A stretch of 64,000 nucleotides of DNA from QHCA01 sp038237645 (GCA_038237645.1 JBBRYN010000003.1:1-64000), one strand, 5' to 3'; shown: positions 31,913 through 41,260, counted from the stretch's first letter. Numbers and translations: made by a program. The notes: a model not told the origin generated them from the letters alone.

Positions 31913-34125
31913 CCTCCCGGACGCTCGTGGTGGTGGGCAACGGCATGGTCGGCCAGCGGCTGGTCGAGGTGCTGCGTGCCCGCGACGGCGACCGTACCTG
32001 GCGCATCGTCGTGGTCGGGGAGGAGCCGCGGGCGGCCTACGACCGGGTCGCCATGTCGTCCTATGTGGATGGTCGGACCGCGGCGGAGCTGAGCCTGGTG
32101 CCCCAGGGCTTCTACGACGACGACCCGGACCTGTCCCTCGCCCTCGGCGAGGTCGTCGTCGGCGTGGATCGCGCCGCCCGGACGGTGCGGACGGATGCCG
32201 GCCGTGTGCTGCGCTACGACGCGCTGGTGCTCGCCACCGGATCGCGGCCCTTCGTGCCGCCGGTGCCCGGTCACGACCTGCCGGGATGCTTCGTCTACCG
32301 GACCCTCGACGACCTCGATGCCATCCGGGCCCGGGCGGCGACCGCCCGGATCGGTGCCGTGGTCGGCGGCGGTCTGCTGGGCCTCGAGGCGGCGAACGCG
32401 TTGCGCAACCTCGGCCTGACCACCCACGTGGTGGAGGCGGCCCAGCGGCTCATGCCGGTGCAGGTCGACGACGGTGGCGGCCACGCGCTGCTGCGCCGGG
32501 TGAGCGCGCTGGGCATCGACGTACGGGTGGGGACGCTGACCGAGGCGCTGCTACCCGGTGAGCACGGGCACGTGGCCCGGATGGCATTCGCCGGCGGCGC
32601 GGCGCTCGATGTCGACCTGGTGGTGTTCTCCGCCGGTGTGCGTCCCCGCGACGACCTGGCTCGCAGTTGCGGGCTGCCCGTCGGCGACCGGGGTGGGGTC
32701 GTCGTCGACGAGTCGTGCCGCACGGAGGATCGGGACATCTACGCCCTCGGCGAGTGCGCGTCGGCCGGCGGCCGGGTCTACGGCCTGGTCGGCCCCGGGT
32801 ACGCGATGGCCGAGGTCGTCGCCGACCGGCTGCTCGGCGGCTCGAGCACCTTCACCGGAGCCGACCTGTCGACCACGCTCAAGCTGCTCGGCGTGGAGGT
32901 GGCGAGTTTCGGCGATGCCCACGCGGCAACTCCTGGGGCGCTCGAGTTGGTCTGGACCGACCAGGTGGCCGGCGTCTACAAGAAGCTCGTGGTCACCGAC
33001 GACGCGAGCGTCCTGCTCGGCGGGGTCTTCGTCGGCGACGCCTCGGCCTACCCGGTTGCCCGGGCGCTGCTCGACCGGCCGATCGGCGGGCCGCCGGAGT
33101 CGCTGATCCTCCCGGCGGCCGACGGGGCGGACCGGCCGGCGCTACCGGCCGACGCGCAGGTATGTTCCTGTCACGCGGTGACCTCGGCGGAGGTATCCGT
33201 CGCCATCGCCGAGCGCGGCTGCACCGATGTCGCCGCCCTGAAGGCGTGCACGAAGGCCGGCACGGGTTGCGGCAGTTGCGTGCCGATGCTGGCCCGGCTG
33301 CTGCGCGACGCGGGTGTGGCGACCAGCCGGGCACTGTGTGAGCACTTCGACAGCACCCGGGCCGAGCTGTTCGAGATCGTCCGCGTCACCGGGATCCGTA
33401 CCTTCTCCGAGTTGGTGGCGGCGCGCGGTCGCGGTCGGGGGTGCGACATCTGCAAGCCGGCCGTCGCCTCGATCCTGGCCAGCCTGGGGTCGGGTCACAT
33501 TCTCGACGGCGAGCAGGCCGCCCTCCAGGACACCAACGACCACCATCTGGCCAACATCCAGCGCGACGGCACGTACTCCGTGATCCCGCGGATCCCCGGT
33601 GGCGAGGTCACCCCGGAGAAGTTGATCGTCATCGGCTCGGTGGCCCGCGACTTCGGCCTCTACGTCAAGATCACCGGTGGACAGCGGATCGACCTGCTCG
33701 GTGCCCGGGTCGAACAGTTGCCGGCGATCTGGCGGCGCCTGGTCGATGCCGGGTTCGAGTCGGGTCACGCCTACGGCAAGGCGCTGCGCACGGTGAAGTC
33801 CTGCGTGGGCTCCACCTGGTGCCGGTACGGCGTCCAGGACTCGGTGGGCATGGCCATCGCGCTGGAGCTTCGTTACCGCGGGTTGCGCGCGCCGCACAAG
33901 ATCAAGGCGGGGGTCAGCGGCTGTGCCCGGGAGTGCGCCGAGGCGCGCGGCAAGGACTTCGGGATCATCGCCACCGAGAACGGGTGGAACCTCTATCTCG
34001 GCGGAAACGGCGGCTTCAAGCCGAGGCACGCAGAGCTTTTCGCCACCGACCTCGACGGGGACTCCCTGGTGCGGCTGATCGACCGGTTCCTGATGTTCTA
34101 CGTGCGAACCGCCGACCGGCTGTAG
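31909..34125 (+). CDS. nirB: Assimilatory nitrite reductase large subunit, truncated by in-frame TAG
   Basis: 738 residues to the stop. FAD domain (LVVVGNGMVGQRLVEVL), NAD domain (GAVVGGGLLGLEAANALRNL), [2Fe-2S] BFD domains (VCSCHAVTSAEV, GTGCGSCVPML), and the sulfite/nitrite-reductase module with siroheme-[4Fe-4S] ligands in KSCVGSTWCRYG and GCARECAEARG. The stop at 34123-34125 falls after RTADRL. The same frame continues with RTASWIESLEGGLDHLREVI and normal NirB C-terminal sequence to 34437. The full product would be about 842 residues, the usual length. A CAG-to-TAG change at a Gln position explains it. All cofactor ligands precede the stop, but about 100 C-terminal residues are lost unless TAG is read through. 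Confidence 0.9.
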   Translation: MTSRTLVVVGNGMVGQRLVEVLRARDGDRTWRIVVVGEEPRAAYDRVAMSSYVDGRTAAELSLVPQGFYDDDPDLSLALGEVVVGVDRAARTVRTDAGRVLRYDALVLATGSRPFVPPVPGHDLPGCFVYRTLDDLDAIRARAATARIGAVVGGGLLGLEAANALRNLGLTTHVVEAAQRLMPVQVDDGGGHALLRRVSALGIDVRVGTLTEALLPGEHGHVARMAFAGGAALDVDLVVFSAGVRPRDDLARSCGLPVGDRGGVVVDESCRTEDRDIYALGECASAGGRVYGLVGPGYAMAEVVADRLLGGSSTFTGADLSTTLKLLGVEVASFGDAHAATPGALELVWTDQVAGVYKKLVVTDDASVLLGGVFVGDASAYPVARALLDRPIGGPPESLILPAADGADRPALPADAQVCSCHAVTSAEVSVAIAERGCTDVAALKACTKAGTGCGSCVPMLARLLRDAGVATSRALCEHFDSTRAELFEIVRVTGIRTFSELVAARGRGRGCDICKPAVASILASLGSGHILDGEQAALQDTNDHHLANIQRDGTYSVIPRIPGGEVTPEKLIVIGSVARDFGLYVKITGGQRIDLLGARVEQLPAIWRRLVDAGFESGHAYGKALRTVKSCVGSTWCRYGVQDSVGMAIALELRYRGLRAPHKIKAGVSGCARECAEARGKDFGIIATENGWNLYLGGNGGFKPRHAELFATDLDGDSLVRLIDRFLMFYVRTADRL

Positions 34126-34437
34126 CGCACCGCGAGCTGGATCGAGTCCTTGGAGGGCGGCCTGGACCACCTCCGCGAGGTGATCGTCGCGGACAGCCTC
34201 GGCCTGTGCGCCGACCTCGACGCGGCGATGGCGGCGCATGTGGACGGCTACGCCGACGAGTGGCGGGACGCGCTGGAGGATCCGGCCCGGCTGGCGAGGT
34301 TTTCCTCCTTCATCAACGCCCCGCACCAGCCGGACCCCGACATCGTCTTCGTCACCGAGCGGGGCCAGTCGCGGCCGGCCACCCCGGACGAGCGGGCGGT
34401 GCTCGTCGCCGGGCCGAGGCTGGGGGTATGGAAATGA
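34126..34437 (+). pseudogene. nirB: NirB C-terminal segment downstream of in-frame TAG
   Basis: This is the remainder of nirB in the same frame: WIESLEGGLDHLREVIVADS, LGLCADLDAAMAAHVDGYAD, EWRDALEDPARLARFSSFIN, then PDIVFVTERGQ. It is well conserved and shows no further mutation, so the interruption is recent, is a base-call error, or is tolerated. It ends with TGA overlapping the nirD start. Confidence 0.85.
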
Positions 34438-34802
34438 CACTTGTCGGCCCAGCGGTTGAGCGGCAGCCGCGCACGCTGCAGTGGTGGACCACGATCTGCG
34501 GGTACGCCGACCTGGTGCCGGAGCGGGGCGTCGCCGCGCTGGTGCGTGGGCGCCATCAGGTCGCCGTGTTCCGGCTGGCCGACGGGCGGGTGCACTGCGT
34601 CGACAACCGCGACCCCTACAGCGGCGCCAACGTGCTCTCACGCGGCATCATCGGGACCCGCGGCGATCGGCCGACGGTTGCCTCGCCGATGTTCAAGCAG
34701 GTGTTCGACCTGGCGACGGGTGCGGCCCTCGACGACCTGTCGGTACGGATCACCGTCCACCAGGTCCGGCTGCGCGACGGGCTGGTGGAGATTTGCCTGT
34801 GA
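34434..34802 (+). CDS. nirD: Assimilatory nitrite reductase small subunit
   Basis: A 122-residue NirD, Rieske-like fold without the canonical Rieske His/Cys pairs, as is usual for NirD: WWTTICGYADLVPERGVAAL, HQVAVFRLADGRVHCVDNRD, GIIGTRGDRPTVASPMFKQVFDL. It partners NirB in reducing nitrite to ammonium. ATG 34434 overlaps the nirB TGA (ATGA) and has GGGGG 7 bases upstream; ATG 34428 is possible. Confidence 0.92.
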   Translation: MTLVGPAVERQPRTLQWWTTICGYADLVPERGVAALVRGRHQVAVFRLADGRVHCVDNRDPYSGANVLSRGIIGTRGDRPTVASPMFKQVFDLATGAALDDLSVRITVHQVRLRDGLVEICL

Positions 34803-35941
34803 TGCTGTGCGGGCCGGCGGAGAACGGCACCGAGCCGGCGCTGCCGCTGACCGGTTACACGGTAGCGGTCACAGCCGCCCGCCGGCGGGAGGAGTTGCAG
34901 TCACTGCTCGAGCGCCGTGGTGCGCGGGTGATTTCGGCACCGGCCATCCAGCTGGTCCCGCTCAGCGACGACACGGAGTTGCTGCGCGCCACGAGGGAGT
35001 GCATCGCCGCCCCGCCCGACGTCGTGGTGGCGACCACCGGCGTGGGCTTCCGTGGCTGGGTGGAGGCGGCTGACGGCTGGGGCATCGGCGAGCAGTTGCT
35101 GACCGCACTGGGTACGGCCGAGGTGCTGGCGCGCGGCCCGAAGGCGCGCGGCGCGGTGCGCACGGCCGGCCTCGAGGACACCTGGTCGCCCCCCTCGGAG
35201 TCCTCCTCCGGTGTCCTGGAGCATCTGCTGCGCCGGGACCTGGCCGCGGTGCGCGTAGCGGTCCAACTGCACGGCGAGCCGTTGCCGGACTTCCTCGAGG
35301 CGCTGCGCGGTGCCGGTGCCGAGGTGGTCGAAGTGCCGGTCTACCGTTGGACGCTGCCGCCGGACGTCGCGCCGCTGGAACGCCTGGTCGACCTCATCGC
35401 CGCCCGGGGGCTGGATGCGGTGGTCTTCACCAGCGCACCGGCCGCGGCATCGCTGCTGTCGGTCGCGCAGGCGCGCGGCCGTTTCTCCGAGGTGGTCGAC
35501 GCGCTCCGTGAAGCGGTGGTGCCGGCCTGCGTCGGGCCGGTGACGGCGGGCCCGCTGGAGCGGCTCGGCGTACCCACCGTGCAGCCGGTCCGGTCGCGGA
35601 TCGGGGCGCTCGTACGCGAGGTCGTGGCCGAGGTGCCGCAACGGCGGTGTCGCCGGTTCCTGGTCGCCGGCCGGCTGCTGGAGTTGCGCGGCCACGCGGC
35701 CACCGTCGACGGGCGGCTGGTCGAGTTGGCTCCGGCGCCGTTCTCCCTGCTGCGAGCTCTCGCCGACCAGCCCGGGCGGGTGGTCCCGCGCCAGGCCCTG
35801 CTGCAGGCGCTGCCCGGCGGCAGCCGCGACGAGCATGCGGTGGAGATGGCGGTGACCCGGCTGCGCACCGGGCTGGGTGACCCGCGGCTGGTGCAGACGG
35901 TGATCAAGCGCGGCTACCGGCTGCCCGGCGAGCGCTGGTGA
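34802..35941 (+). CDS. hemD: Uroporphyrinogen-III synthase fused to OmpR-type winged helix
   Basis: 379 residues. The N-terminal ~265 are HemD-like: LTGYTVAVTAARRREELQSL, VVVATTGVGFRGWVEAAD, VAVQLHGEPLPDFLEALRGA, DAVVFTSAPAAASLL, VACVGPVTAGPL-like. The C-terminal ~90 form a Trans_reg_C winged helix (APAPFSLLRALADQPGRVVP, DEHAVEMAVTRLRTGLGDPR, VIKRGYRLP). Such fusions sit by nir genes in other actinobacteria (an Rv0260c-type protein). HemD makes the siroheme precursor needed by NirB. The DNA-binding domain suggests a moonlighting regulator of this operon. It overlaps the nirD stop. Confidence 0.9.
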   Translation: MLCGPAENGTEPALPLTGYTVAVTAARRREELQSLLERRGARVISAPAIQLVPLSDDTELLRATRECIAAPPDVVVATTGVGFRGWVEAADGWGIGEQLLTALGTAEVLARGPKARGAVRTAGLEDTWSPPSESSSGVLEHLLRRDLAAVRVAVQLHGEPLPDFLEALRGAGAEVVEVPVYRWTLPPDVAPLERLVDLIAARGLDAVVFTSAPAAASLLSVAQARGRFSEVVDALREAVVPACVGPVTAGPLERLGVPTVQPVRSRIGALVREVVAEVPQRRCRRFLVAGRLLELRGHAATVDGRLVELAPAPFSLLRALADQPGRVVPRQALLQALPGGSRDEHAVEMAVTRLRTGLGDPRLVQTVIKRGYRLPGERW

Positions 35942-36703
35942 TCAGCTGGAGGGCGCCCGGCGCCGCCGGATCGTCCTGCCGAGCCAGACCAGCGGGTCGT
36001 AGGCGGCGTCTACCACCCGCTCCTTCAACGGGATGATCCCGTTGTCGGTGATCTTGATGTGTTCCGGGCAGACTTCCGTGCAGCACTTGGTGATGTTGCA
36101 CAGACCCAGTCCGGCGCTCTCCCGGACGGCCGGGCGGCGGTCGACCGTGTCCAGCGGGTGCATGTCGAGCTCGGCGAGCCGGATGAAGAACCGCGGGCCG
36201 GCGAAGGCCGGCTTGTTGTCCTCATGGTCGCGGACGACGTGGCAGACGTCCTGGCACAGGAAGCACTCGATGCACTTGCGAAACTCCTGCCCGCGCTCGA
36301 CGTCGACCTGCGCCATCCGGTAGGTGCCGTCCGGCCCCCGCGGCTCGGGCTGGAAAGCCGGCACCTGCTTGGCCTTTTCGTAGTTGAAGGACACGTCGGT
36401 GACCAGGTCGCGGATCACCGGGAAGGTCCGCAGCGGTGTCACGGTGACCACTTCGCCCGCGGCGAAGACGTTCATCCGCGTCATACAGAGCAGCCGCGGC
36501 CTGCCGTTGATCTCGGCACTGCACGAGCCGCACTTGCCCGCCTTGCAGTTCCACCGGATGGCCAGGTCTCCGGCCTGCGTCGCCTGGAGCCGGTGCAGCA
36601 CGTCGAGGACCACCTCGCCCTCGTTGACGGTGACCGTGTAGTCGACCAGGTCGCCGGCATCGGCGTCGCCGCGCCAGACCCGGAAGTGGGCGTCGTGGGC
36701 CAT
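35942..36703 (-). CDS. sdhB: Succinate dehydrogenase iron-sulfur subunit
   Basis: 253 residues. The N-terminal [2Fe-2S] site is WNCKAGKCGSCSAEINGRPR. The C-terminal [4Fe-4S]/[3Fe-4S] sites are in CIECFLCQDVCHVV and LCNITKCCTEVCPEHI. It passes electrons from SdhA flavin to the membrane quinone site. ATG 36703 overlaps the sdhA stop (TGATG), so it is last in a CAB operon. In length and motifs it is like the actinobacterial Sdh1-type complexes. Confidence 0.95.
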   Translation of the reverse strand: MAHDAHFRVWRGDADAGDLVDYTVTVNEGEVVLDVLHRLQATQAGDLAIRWNCKAGKCGSCSAEINGRPRLLCMTRMNVFAAGEVVTVTPLRTFPVIRDLVTDVSFNYEKAKQVPAFQPEPRGPDGTYRMAQVDVERGQEFRKCIECFLCQDVCHVVRDHEDNKPAFAGPRFFIRLAELDMHPLDTVDRRPAVRESAGLGLCNITKCCTEVCPEHIKITDNGIIPLKERVVDAAYDPLVWLGRTIRRRRAPSS

Positions 36704-38502
36704 CAGTTCCCCTCTTCGATCAGCGCGGTCAATTCGGGTGGCATCGGCGGGATCGGCTGGCGGACGGCGACGATCTCGCCGTCGATCTCGCGCAGCACGA
36801 GGTTGACCGCGCCCCACTCGGGGTCGGGCTTCGGGAAGTCGTCGCGGGTGTGCCCGCCCCGGCTCTCCTGCCGGGCCTGGGCTGCCTTGGCGATGCACTC
36901 GGAGACCCGCAGCATGTTGCCGATGTCGATGGCCAGGTGCCAGCCGGGATTGTATTGCCGGTTGCCCTCGACGGTGAGGTGCAGGGCGCGCGCCTGGAGT
37001 TCGGAGATCCTGGCCAGCGCGCTCTCGATCTCCTCGGCAGTACGGATGATGCCGACCAGGTCGTTCATGGTGGTCTGCAGGTCCGCCTGCAGGGTGTAGG
37101 GATTCTCCCCGCCCTCGGTCTCGAACGGCGCCAGGGCGATCCGGGCGGCCTCGTCGACCTCGACGTCGGCGGCGCAGCGGGGGTGCGCACCGAGCGTCCC
37201 GGCGTACTGTGCCGCCGCGAGCCCCGCCCGGCGGCCGAAGACCAGCAGGTCCGACAGCGAGTTGCCGCCCAGCCGGTTGGCACCGTGCATGCCGCCGGCC
37301 ACCTCACCGGCGGCGTACAGGCCCGGCACACCGGACATCTCCGTGTCGGGGTCGACCTCCACACCGCCCATCACGTAGTGGCAGGTCGGGCCGATCTCCA
37401 TCGGCGCCGCGGTGATGTCGACGTCGGCGAGCTCCTTGAACTGGTGGTACATCGACGGCAGTCGCTTACGGATGTAGTCCGCCGGCCGCCGGGAGGCGAT
37501 GTCGAGGAACACCCCGCCGTGCGGCGAGCCGCGGCCCGCCTTGACCTCGGAGTTGATGGCGCGGGCGACCTCGTCACGCGGCAGCAACTCCGGCGGCCGG
37601 CGGTTGTTGGCCTTGTCGTCGTACCACCCGTCGGCCTCCGCCTCGCTGTCGGCGGTCTCCTTCTTGAAGAAGTCGGGGATGTAGTCGAACATGAACCGCT
37701 TGCCCTCGGAGTTGCGCAGCACGCCGCCGTCACCGCGCACCGACTCGGTGACCAGCAATCCCTTGACCGACAGCGGCCACACCATGCCGGTGGGGTGAAA
37801 CTGCACGAATTCCATGTTGAGCAGGGCGGCGCCGGCCTGCAGCGCGAGGGAGTGCCCGTCGCCGGTGTATTCCCAGGAGTTGGACGTCACCTTGTAGGAC
37901 TTGCCGATCCCGCCCGTGGCCAGGATCACCGCCGGGGTGTCGAAGCGCAGGAAGCGGCCGGACTCCCGCCAGTAGCCGAATGCCCCGGTGAGGCGCTCGC
38001 CGTCGGTGAAGAGCCGGGTGATTGTGCACTCCATGAACACGTCGATGCCGAGGGCCACGGCATGCTGCTGCAGGGTGCGGATCATCTCCAGGCCCGTGCG
38101 GTCGCCCACGTGGGCCAGCCTGGCGTAGCGGTGGCCGCCGAAGTCGCGCTGGGAGATCAGACCGTCCTTGGTGCGGTCGAACAGCGCGCCCCACTCCTCG
38201 AGCTCCCACACCCGATCGGGGGCCTCCTGCGCATGCAGTTGGGCCATCCGCCAGTTGTTGAGCATCTTGCCGCCACGCATGGTGTCGCGGAAGTGCACCT
38301 TCCAGTTGTCTTCCTTCCACACGTTGCCCATGGCTGCGGCGATCCCGCCCTCGGCCATGACGGTGTGCGCCTTGCCGAGCAGTGACTTGCACACGACCGC
38401 GGTGCGTGCGCCCTGGGCGTGTGCCTCGATGGCCGCGCGCAGGCCGGCGCCGCCGGCTCCGACGATCACGACGTCGTAGCTGTGACTCTCTATGTCGGCC
38501 AT
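36703..38502 (-). CDS. sdhA: Succinate dehydrogenase flavoprotein subunit
   Basis: 599 residues. FAD-binding VVIVGAGGAGLRAAIEAHAQ, covalent-FAD region KAHTVMAEGGIAAAMGN, substrate site VQFHPTGMVWP, the active-site segment with ESVRGDGGVLRNSEGKRF, AAGEVAGGMHGANRLGGNSL, and the C-terminal domain. It oxidises succinate to fumarate on the cytosolic side of the membrane. ATG 38502 is two bases after the sdhC stop. Confidence 0.96.
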   Translation of the reverse strand: MADIESHSYDVVIVGAGGAGLRAAIEAHAQGARTAVVCKSLLGKAHTVMAEGGIAAAMGNVWKEDNWKVHFRDTMRGGKMLNNWRMAQLHAQEAPDRVWELEEWGALFDRTKDGLISQRDFGGHRYARLAHVGDRTGLEMIRTLQQHAVALGIDVFMECTITRLFTDGERLTGAFGYWRESGRFLRFDTPAVILATGGIGKSYKVTSNSWEYTGDGHSLALQAGAALLNMEFVQFHPTGMVWPLSVKGLLVTESVRGDGGVLRNSEGKRFMFDYIPDFFKKETADSEAEADGWYDDKANNRRPPELLPRDEVARAINSEVKAGRGSPHGGVFLDIASRRPADYIRKRLPSMYHQFKELADVDITAAPMEIGPTCHYVMGGVEVDPDTEMSGVPGLYAAGEVAGGMHGANRLGGNSLSDLLVFGRRAGLAAAQYAGTLGAHPRCAADVEVDEAARIALAPFETEGGENPYTLQADLQTTMNDLVGIIRTAEEIESALARISELQARALHLTVEGNRQYNPGWHLAIDIGNMLRVSECIAKAAQARQESRGGHTRDDFPKPDPEWGAVNLVLREIDGEIVAVRQPIPPMPPELTALIEEGN

Positions 38503-38504
38503 CT

Positions 38505-39311
38505 CTAGAAGAACCTCAGATCGGTGATCGTGCCGCTCGCGACCAGCCGTACGTAGAGATCGGCCAGGGCGACCCAGATCAGCGAGACCCAGGCGATCTG
38601 CATGTGCCGGCCGTTGAGGCGGGAGACGAAGGTCCAGAACCGGTAGCGCACCGGGTGCTTGGAGAAGTGGTTGAGCCGGCCGCCGACGACGTGCCGGCAG
38701 GAGTGACAGGACAGGGAGTAGGCCCACAGCAGTCCGGCGTTGACCAGCAGCACCAGCGTGCCGAGTCCCATGTGGAGCCAGCGACCGTGGGTGTCACGGA
38801 AGGAGATAATCGCGTCGTAGGTCAGGATGACGTTGAGGACCAGCCCCAGGTAGAAGAAGTAGCGGTGGATGTTTTGCAGCACCAGCGGGAAGCGGGTTTC
38901 GCCGGTGTAGCGCTTGCGCGGCTCGGGTACGGCGCAGGCCGGGGGAGACGCCCAGAAGGCCCGGTAATAGGCCTTGCGGTAGTAGTAGCAGGTGAGCCGG
39001 AAGCCGAGCGGCACCACCAGGATGATCAGCGCCGGCGACAGCCGCCACCAGTCGCCGAAGATCGAGATGTAGGGGACGCCGGCCGAGCCGGGCTGCTTGC
39101 CGCAGTCGGCTGCCAGGCAGGGTGAGTAGAACGGCGAGATGTAGGGCTCGCTGAAGTAGTCGCGATTGACGAACGCCGCCCACGTGGCGTAGCCGACGAA
39201 GGACAGCAGCACGGCGAAGGTGATGAGCGGCTCGATCCACCACCGGTCGGTGCGGAGTCGGGACGGCGTTATCGGCGCGCGACCCGGTGCCCCGAGGCCG
39301 GCTGTGGTCAT
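38505..39311 (-). CDS. sdhC: Succinate dehydrogenase cytochrome b membrane anchor
   Basis: A 268-residue, five-helix membrane protein (WIEPLITFAVLLSFVGYATW, LSPALIILVVPLGFRLTCYY, IHRYFFYLGLVLNVILTYDA, LGTLVLLVNAGLLWAYSLSC, IAWVSLIWVALADLYVRLV). His residues in NIHRYFF, CHSCRHVVGG and NHFSKHP are likely haem ligands. It is an unusual single, large anchor with a CxxC pair, as in actinobacterial Sdh1. ATG 39311 has GAGGAG upstream. First gene of sdhCAB; the promoter should lie in 39312-39530. Confidence 0.85.
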   Translation of the reverse strand: MTTAGLGAPGRAPITPSRLRTDRWWIEPLITFAVLLSFVGYATWAAFVNRDYFSEPYISPFYSPCLAADCGKQPGSAGVPYISIFGDWWRLSPALIILVVPLGFRLTCYYYRKAYYRAFWASPPACAVPEPRKRYTGETRFPLVLQNIHRYFFYLGLVLNVILTYDAIISFRDTHGRWLHMGLGTLVLLVNAGLLWAYSLSCHSCRHVVGGRLNHFSKHPVRYRFWTFVSRLNGRHMQIAWVSLIWVALADLYVRLVASGTITDLRFF

Positions 39312-39530
39312 CCAGGACACTCCTCGTCGGGCGGGATCGCCGCGCTGGGGTCGGACGACTCCGATGTCCCCGCCGCGGCTCAATCGTATTTAACCGGACC
39401 GCAACATCGGCCGAGTGGACGGTAGGGTCAATGTCACATCCGGGGGCAGCGTTCACGGCCGGCCGGCCGGCCGGCCGATGGCGTGGGCGTGGGCCACCCT
39501 GTTCCACTTCGCCACGCCCCGCTGGCCTCG

Positions 39531-40733
39531 CTACTGCCGGTAGTTGGCCTTCCAGCGGATGCTGCCTTCCTTCCAGGCGATGCTGCCGCGGGTTTCCATC
39601 CAGCGGATGGGGCTGCCGCTCGTCTGGTGTTCCGTGCTCGACGGCAGCGGGTGCCACACAATGCCGGCCGGCTCGCCGTAGGGCGTCGGGCCGGCGTAGG
39701 TCACCCCGGCGGCGAACCGCAGCAGGTTTTCCTCGGTCCACGCCGCGGCCGGCGCCAGGATCTGCAGTCGGGTGGTGGCGGAGATCGGCACGATCAGGTC
39801 GTACATCCCGGCCGCCTTGACCAGCCGGCCGGACCGCTTGCCGACCGAGACCGTCACTGCGCGGCTGTCGGTTTCCTTGACGGCACGCAGCGCCGTGATC
39901 TGGACCGCCGCTGCGTCGCCCACCTGGTTGCAGGCGAGGCAGGACCCGGGCGGTGCCACCGACTGTTGCGGCTGCGGGGTCGAAGTACCTGCCCCGAGGG
40001 TGACGGACGGGCCGATCGGCGCGCTGTCGGAGAACTCCAGGAGGTGGAAGCCGGCCGGCACCAGGGCGAAGCGGAACAGCTCGGGCCCGGACAGTTGGAT
40101 GCGGTGCAGACCTTCGGCGACCCGCAGCAGCTCGACTCGGCTGCCGTAGTCGTGCGTGCCGTCGCTGAACCCGTCCACCCGCAGCCACGTCCCGGACGCG
40201 TCGGTCCAGCTGATCGAGTGCGACTGGGCGCGGTAGATGCCGGGCCGGCCGAGGACGGTGATCGGAACGCCCCTCTCCTCCGCCTGCATGTCGTTGATCG
40301 GCCGGTCGTTCGTCGTCACCGACAGGCCCGACTCCAGGCCGTCGGTTCGCGGCCGGCCGGGATCCCACGCGGCGAGGTAGTAGCGACCGCCCGGGTCGTG
40401 GCTCAACCGCGGCGACTGCGTCAGGCCGGCCGGCAGGTACGACGGCGTGAACGGGAATGACGGGGTGACTTGGCCCGCTGCCACCAGGCGGGGCGCGGCG
40501 ATGCCTCCGCCGGCGCCCGGCTGATTGCCGCCGGAGGGGTTGGGTGGACCCAGGACGGTCGACGGCGCGATCGCCACCGCGGCCACGGCGGCCGCGGCCA
40601 GGGCGACGCCGACATTCCGGGCGAGCGCCCGGTGCCGGCGCTGCCGGCCGCGGTCCCGAGCGGACCGCCCGGTCGGCGCCACGAGCGGCGTCTCGGACAG
40701 CTGCTTGAACATGAGCTCGAGGCGGTCGGTCAT
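39531..40733 (-). CDS. Membrane protein coupled to ECF sigma factor (putative anti-sigma)
   Basis: 400 residues. An N-terminal ~40-residue cytosolic segment (LELMFKQLSETPLVAPTGRS) and one membrane helix (NVGVALAAAAVAAVAIAPST) are followed by a large extracytoplasmic domain (FPFTPSYLPAGLTQSP, YYLAAWDPGRPRTDG, WTDASGTWLRVDGFSDGTHD). It ends in a Trp-rich tail. It overlaps the sigma-factor gene by 4 bases. The layout is that of membrane partners of SigE-family sigma factors; no zinc anti-sigma HxxxCxxC motif is present. Confidence 0.72.
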   Translation of the reverse strand: MTDRLELMFKQLSETPLVAPTGRSARDRGRQRRHRALARNVGVALAAAAVAAVAIAPSTVLGPPNPSGGNQPGAGGGIAAPRLVAAGQVTPSFPFTPSYLPAGLTQSPRLSHDPGGRYYLAAWDPGRPRTDGLESGLSVTTNDRPINDMQAEERGVPITVLGRPGIYRAQSHSISWTDASGTWLRVDGFSDGTHDYGSRVELLRVAEGLHRIQLSGPELFRFALVPAGFHLLEFSDSAPIGPSVTLGAGTSTPQPQQSVAPPGSCLACNQVGDAAAVQITALRAVKETDSRAVTVSVGKRSGRLVKAAGMYDLIVPISATTRLQILAPAAAWTEENLLRFAAGVTYAGPTPYGEPAGIVWHPLPSSTEHQTSGSPIRWMETRGSIAWKEGSIRWKANYRQ

Positions 40734-41260
40734 GAGGTCTCTTCTTTCACGAGGACGGGCAGTGGGGTGGCATCGGGGTCGTCGCCGAGCTGCTCGGCGA
40801 GGCTGCGGCGGCCACGGGACAGCCAGCTCTTGACGCTGCCGACGGGGCATTGCATCTCCTCGGCCACCTGCTCGACCGGCAGGTCGGCCAGGTAGTGCAG
40901 CACGATCGCCGTACGATGCCGGGTCGGCAGCCGGCGCAGGGCGGCGACCAGCACCAGCGTGGTGGGATCCAGCTCGGGCCGCTGGGGCGGCGGGCCGAGC
41001 CGCCGCCAGGCGACCGCGGCATTGTGTGCCTTGCGCCACCGGCTGACGGCGAGCCGGAGCCCGACGGTGCGGACCCAGGCCTCCGGTGCCTGGTATCTGG
41101 ACACCTGTTTCCAGCGTTGCCAGGCCCGCGCATAGGCCTCCTGCGCGATTTCCTGAGCGTCGCCGAGGTCACCGGTCAGGGCGTAGAACTGGCGCACCAG
41201 GCGTTGCGCGGTCGCCGAATAGAACTCGTCGAAGTCGACGGAGTCCGCACTGTCCGGCAT
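40730..41260 (-). CDS. SigE-family ECF RNA polymerase sigma factor
   Basis: 176 residues. Region 2: LVRQFYALTGDLGDAQEIAQ, EAYARAWQRW. Region 4: LRRLPTRHRTAIVLHYLADL, PVEQVAEEMQCPVGSVKSWL. It belongs to the actinobacterial SigE/SIG70-actino group. ATG 41260 has GAGGAG upstream; an earlier in-frame start is not needed. It is co-transcribed with the membrane partner and divergent from typA. The signal is unknown. Confidence 0.9.
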   Translation of the reverse strand: MPDSADSVDFDEFYSATAQRLVRQFYALTGDLGDAQEIAQEAYARAWQRWKQVSRYQAPEAWVRTVGLRLAVSRWRKAHNAAVAWRRLGPPPQRPELDPTTLVLVAALRRLPTRHRTAIVLHYLADLPVEQVAEEMQCPVGSVKSWLSRGRRSLAEQLGDDPDATPLPVLVKEETS

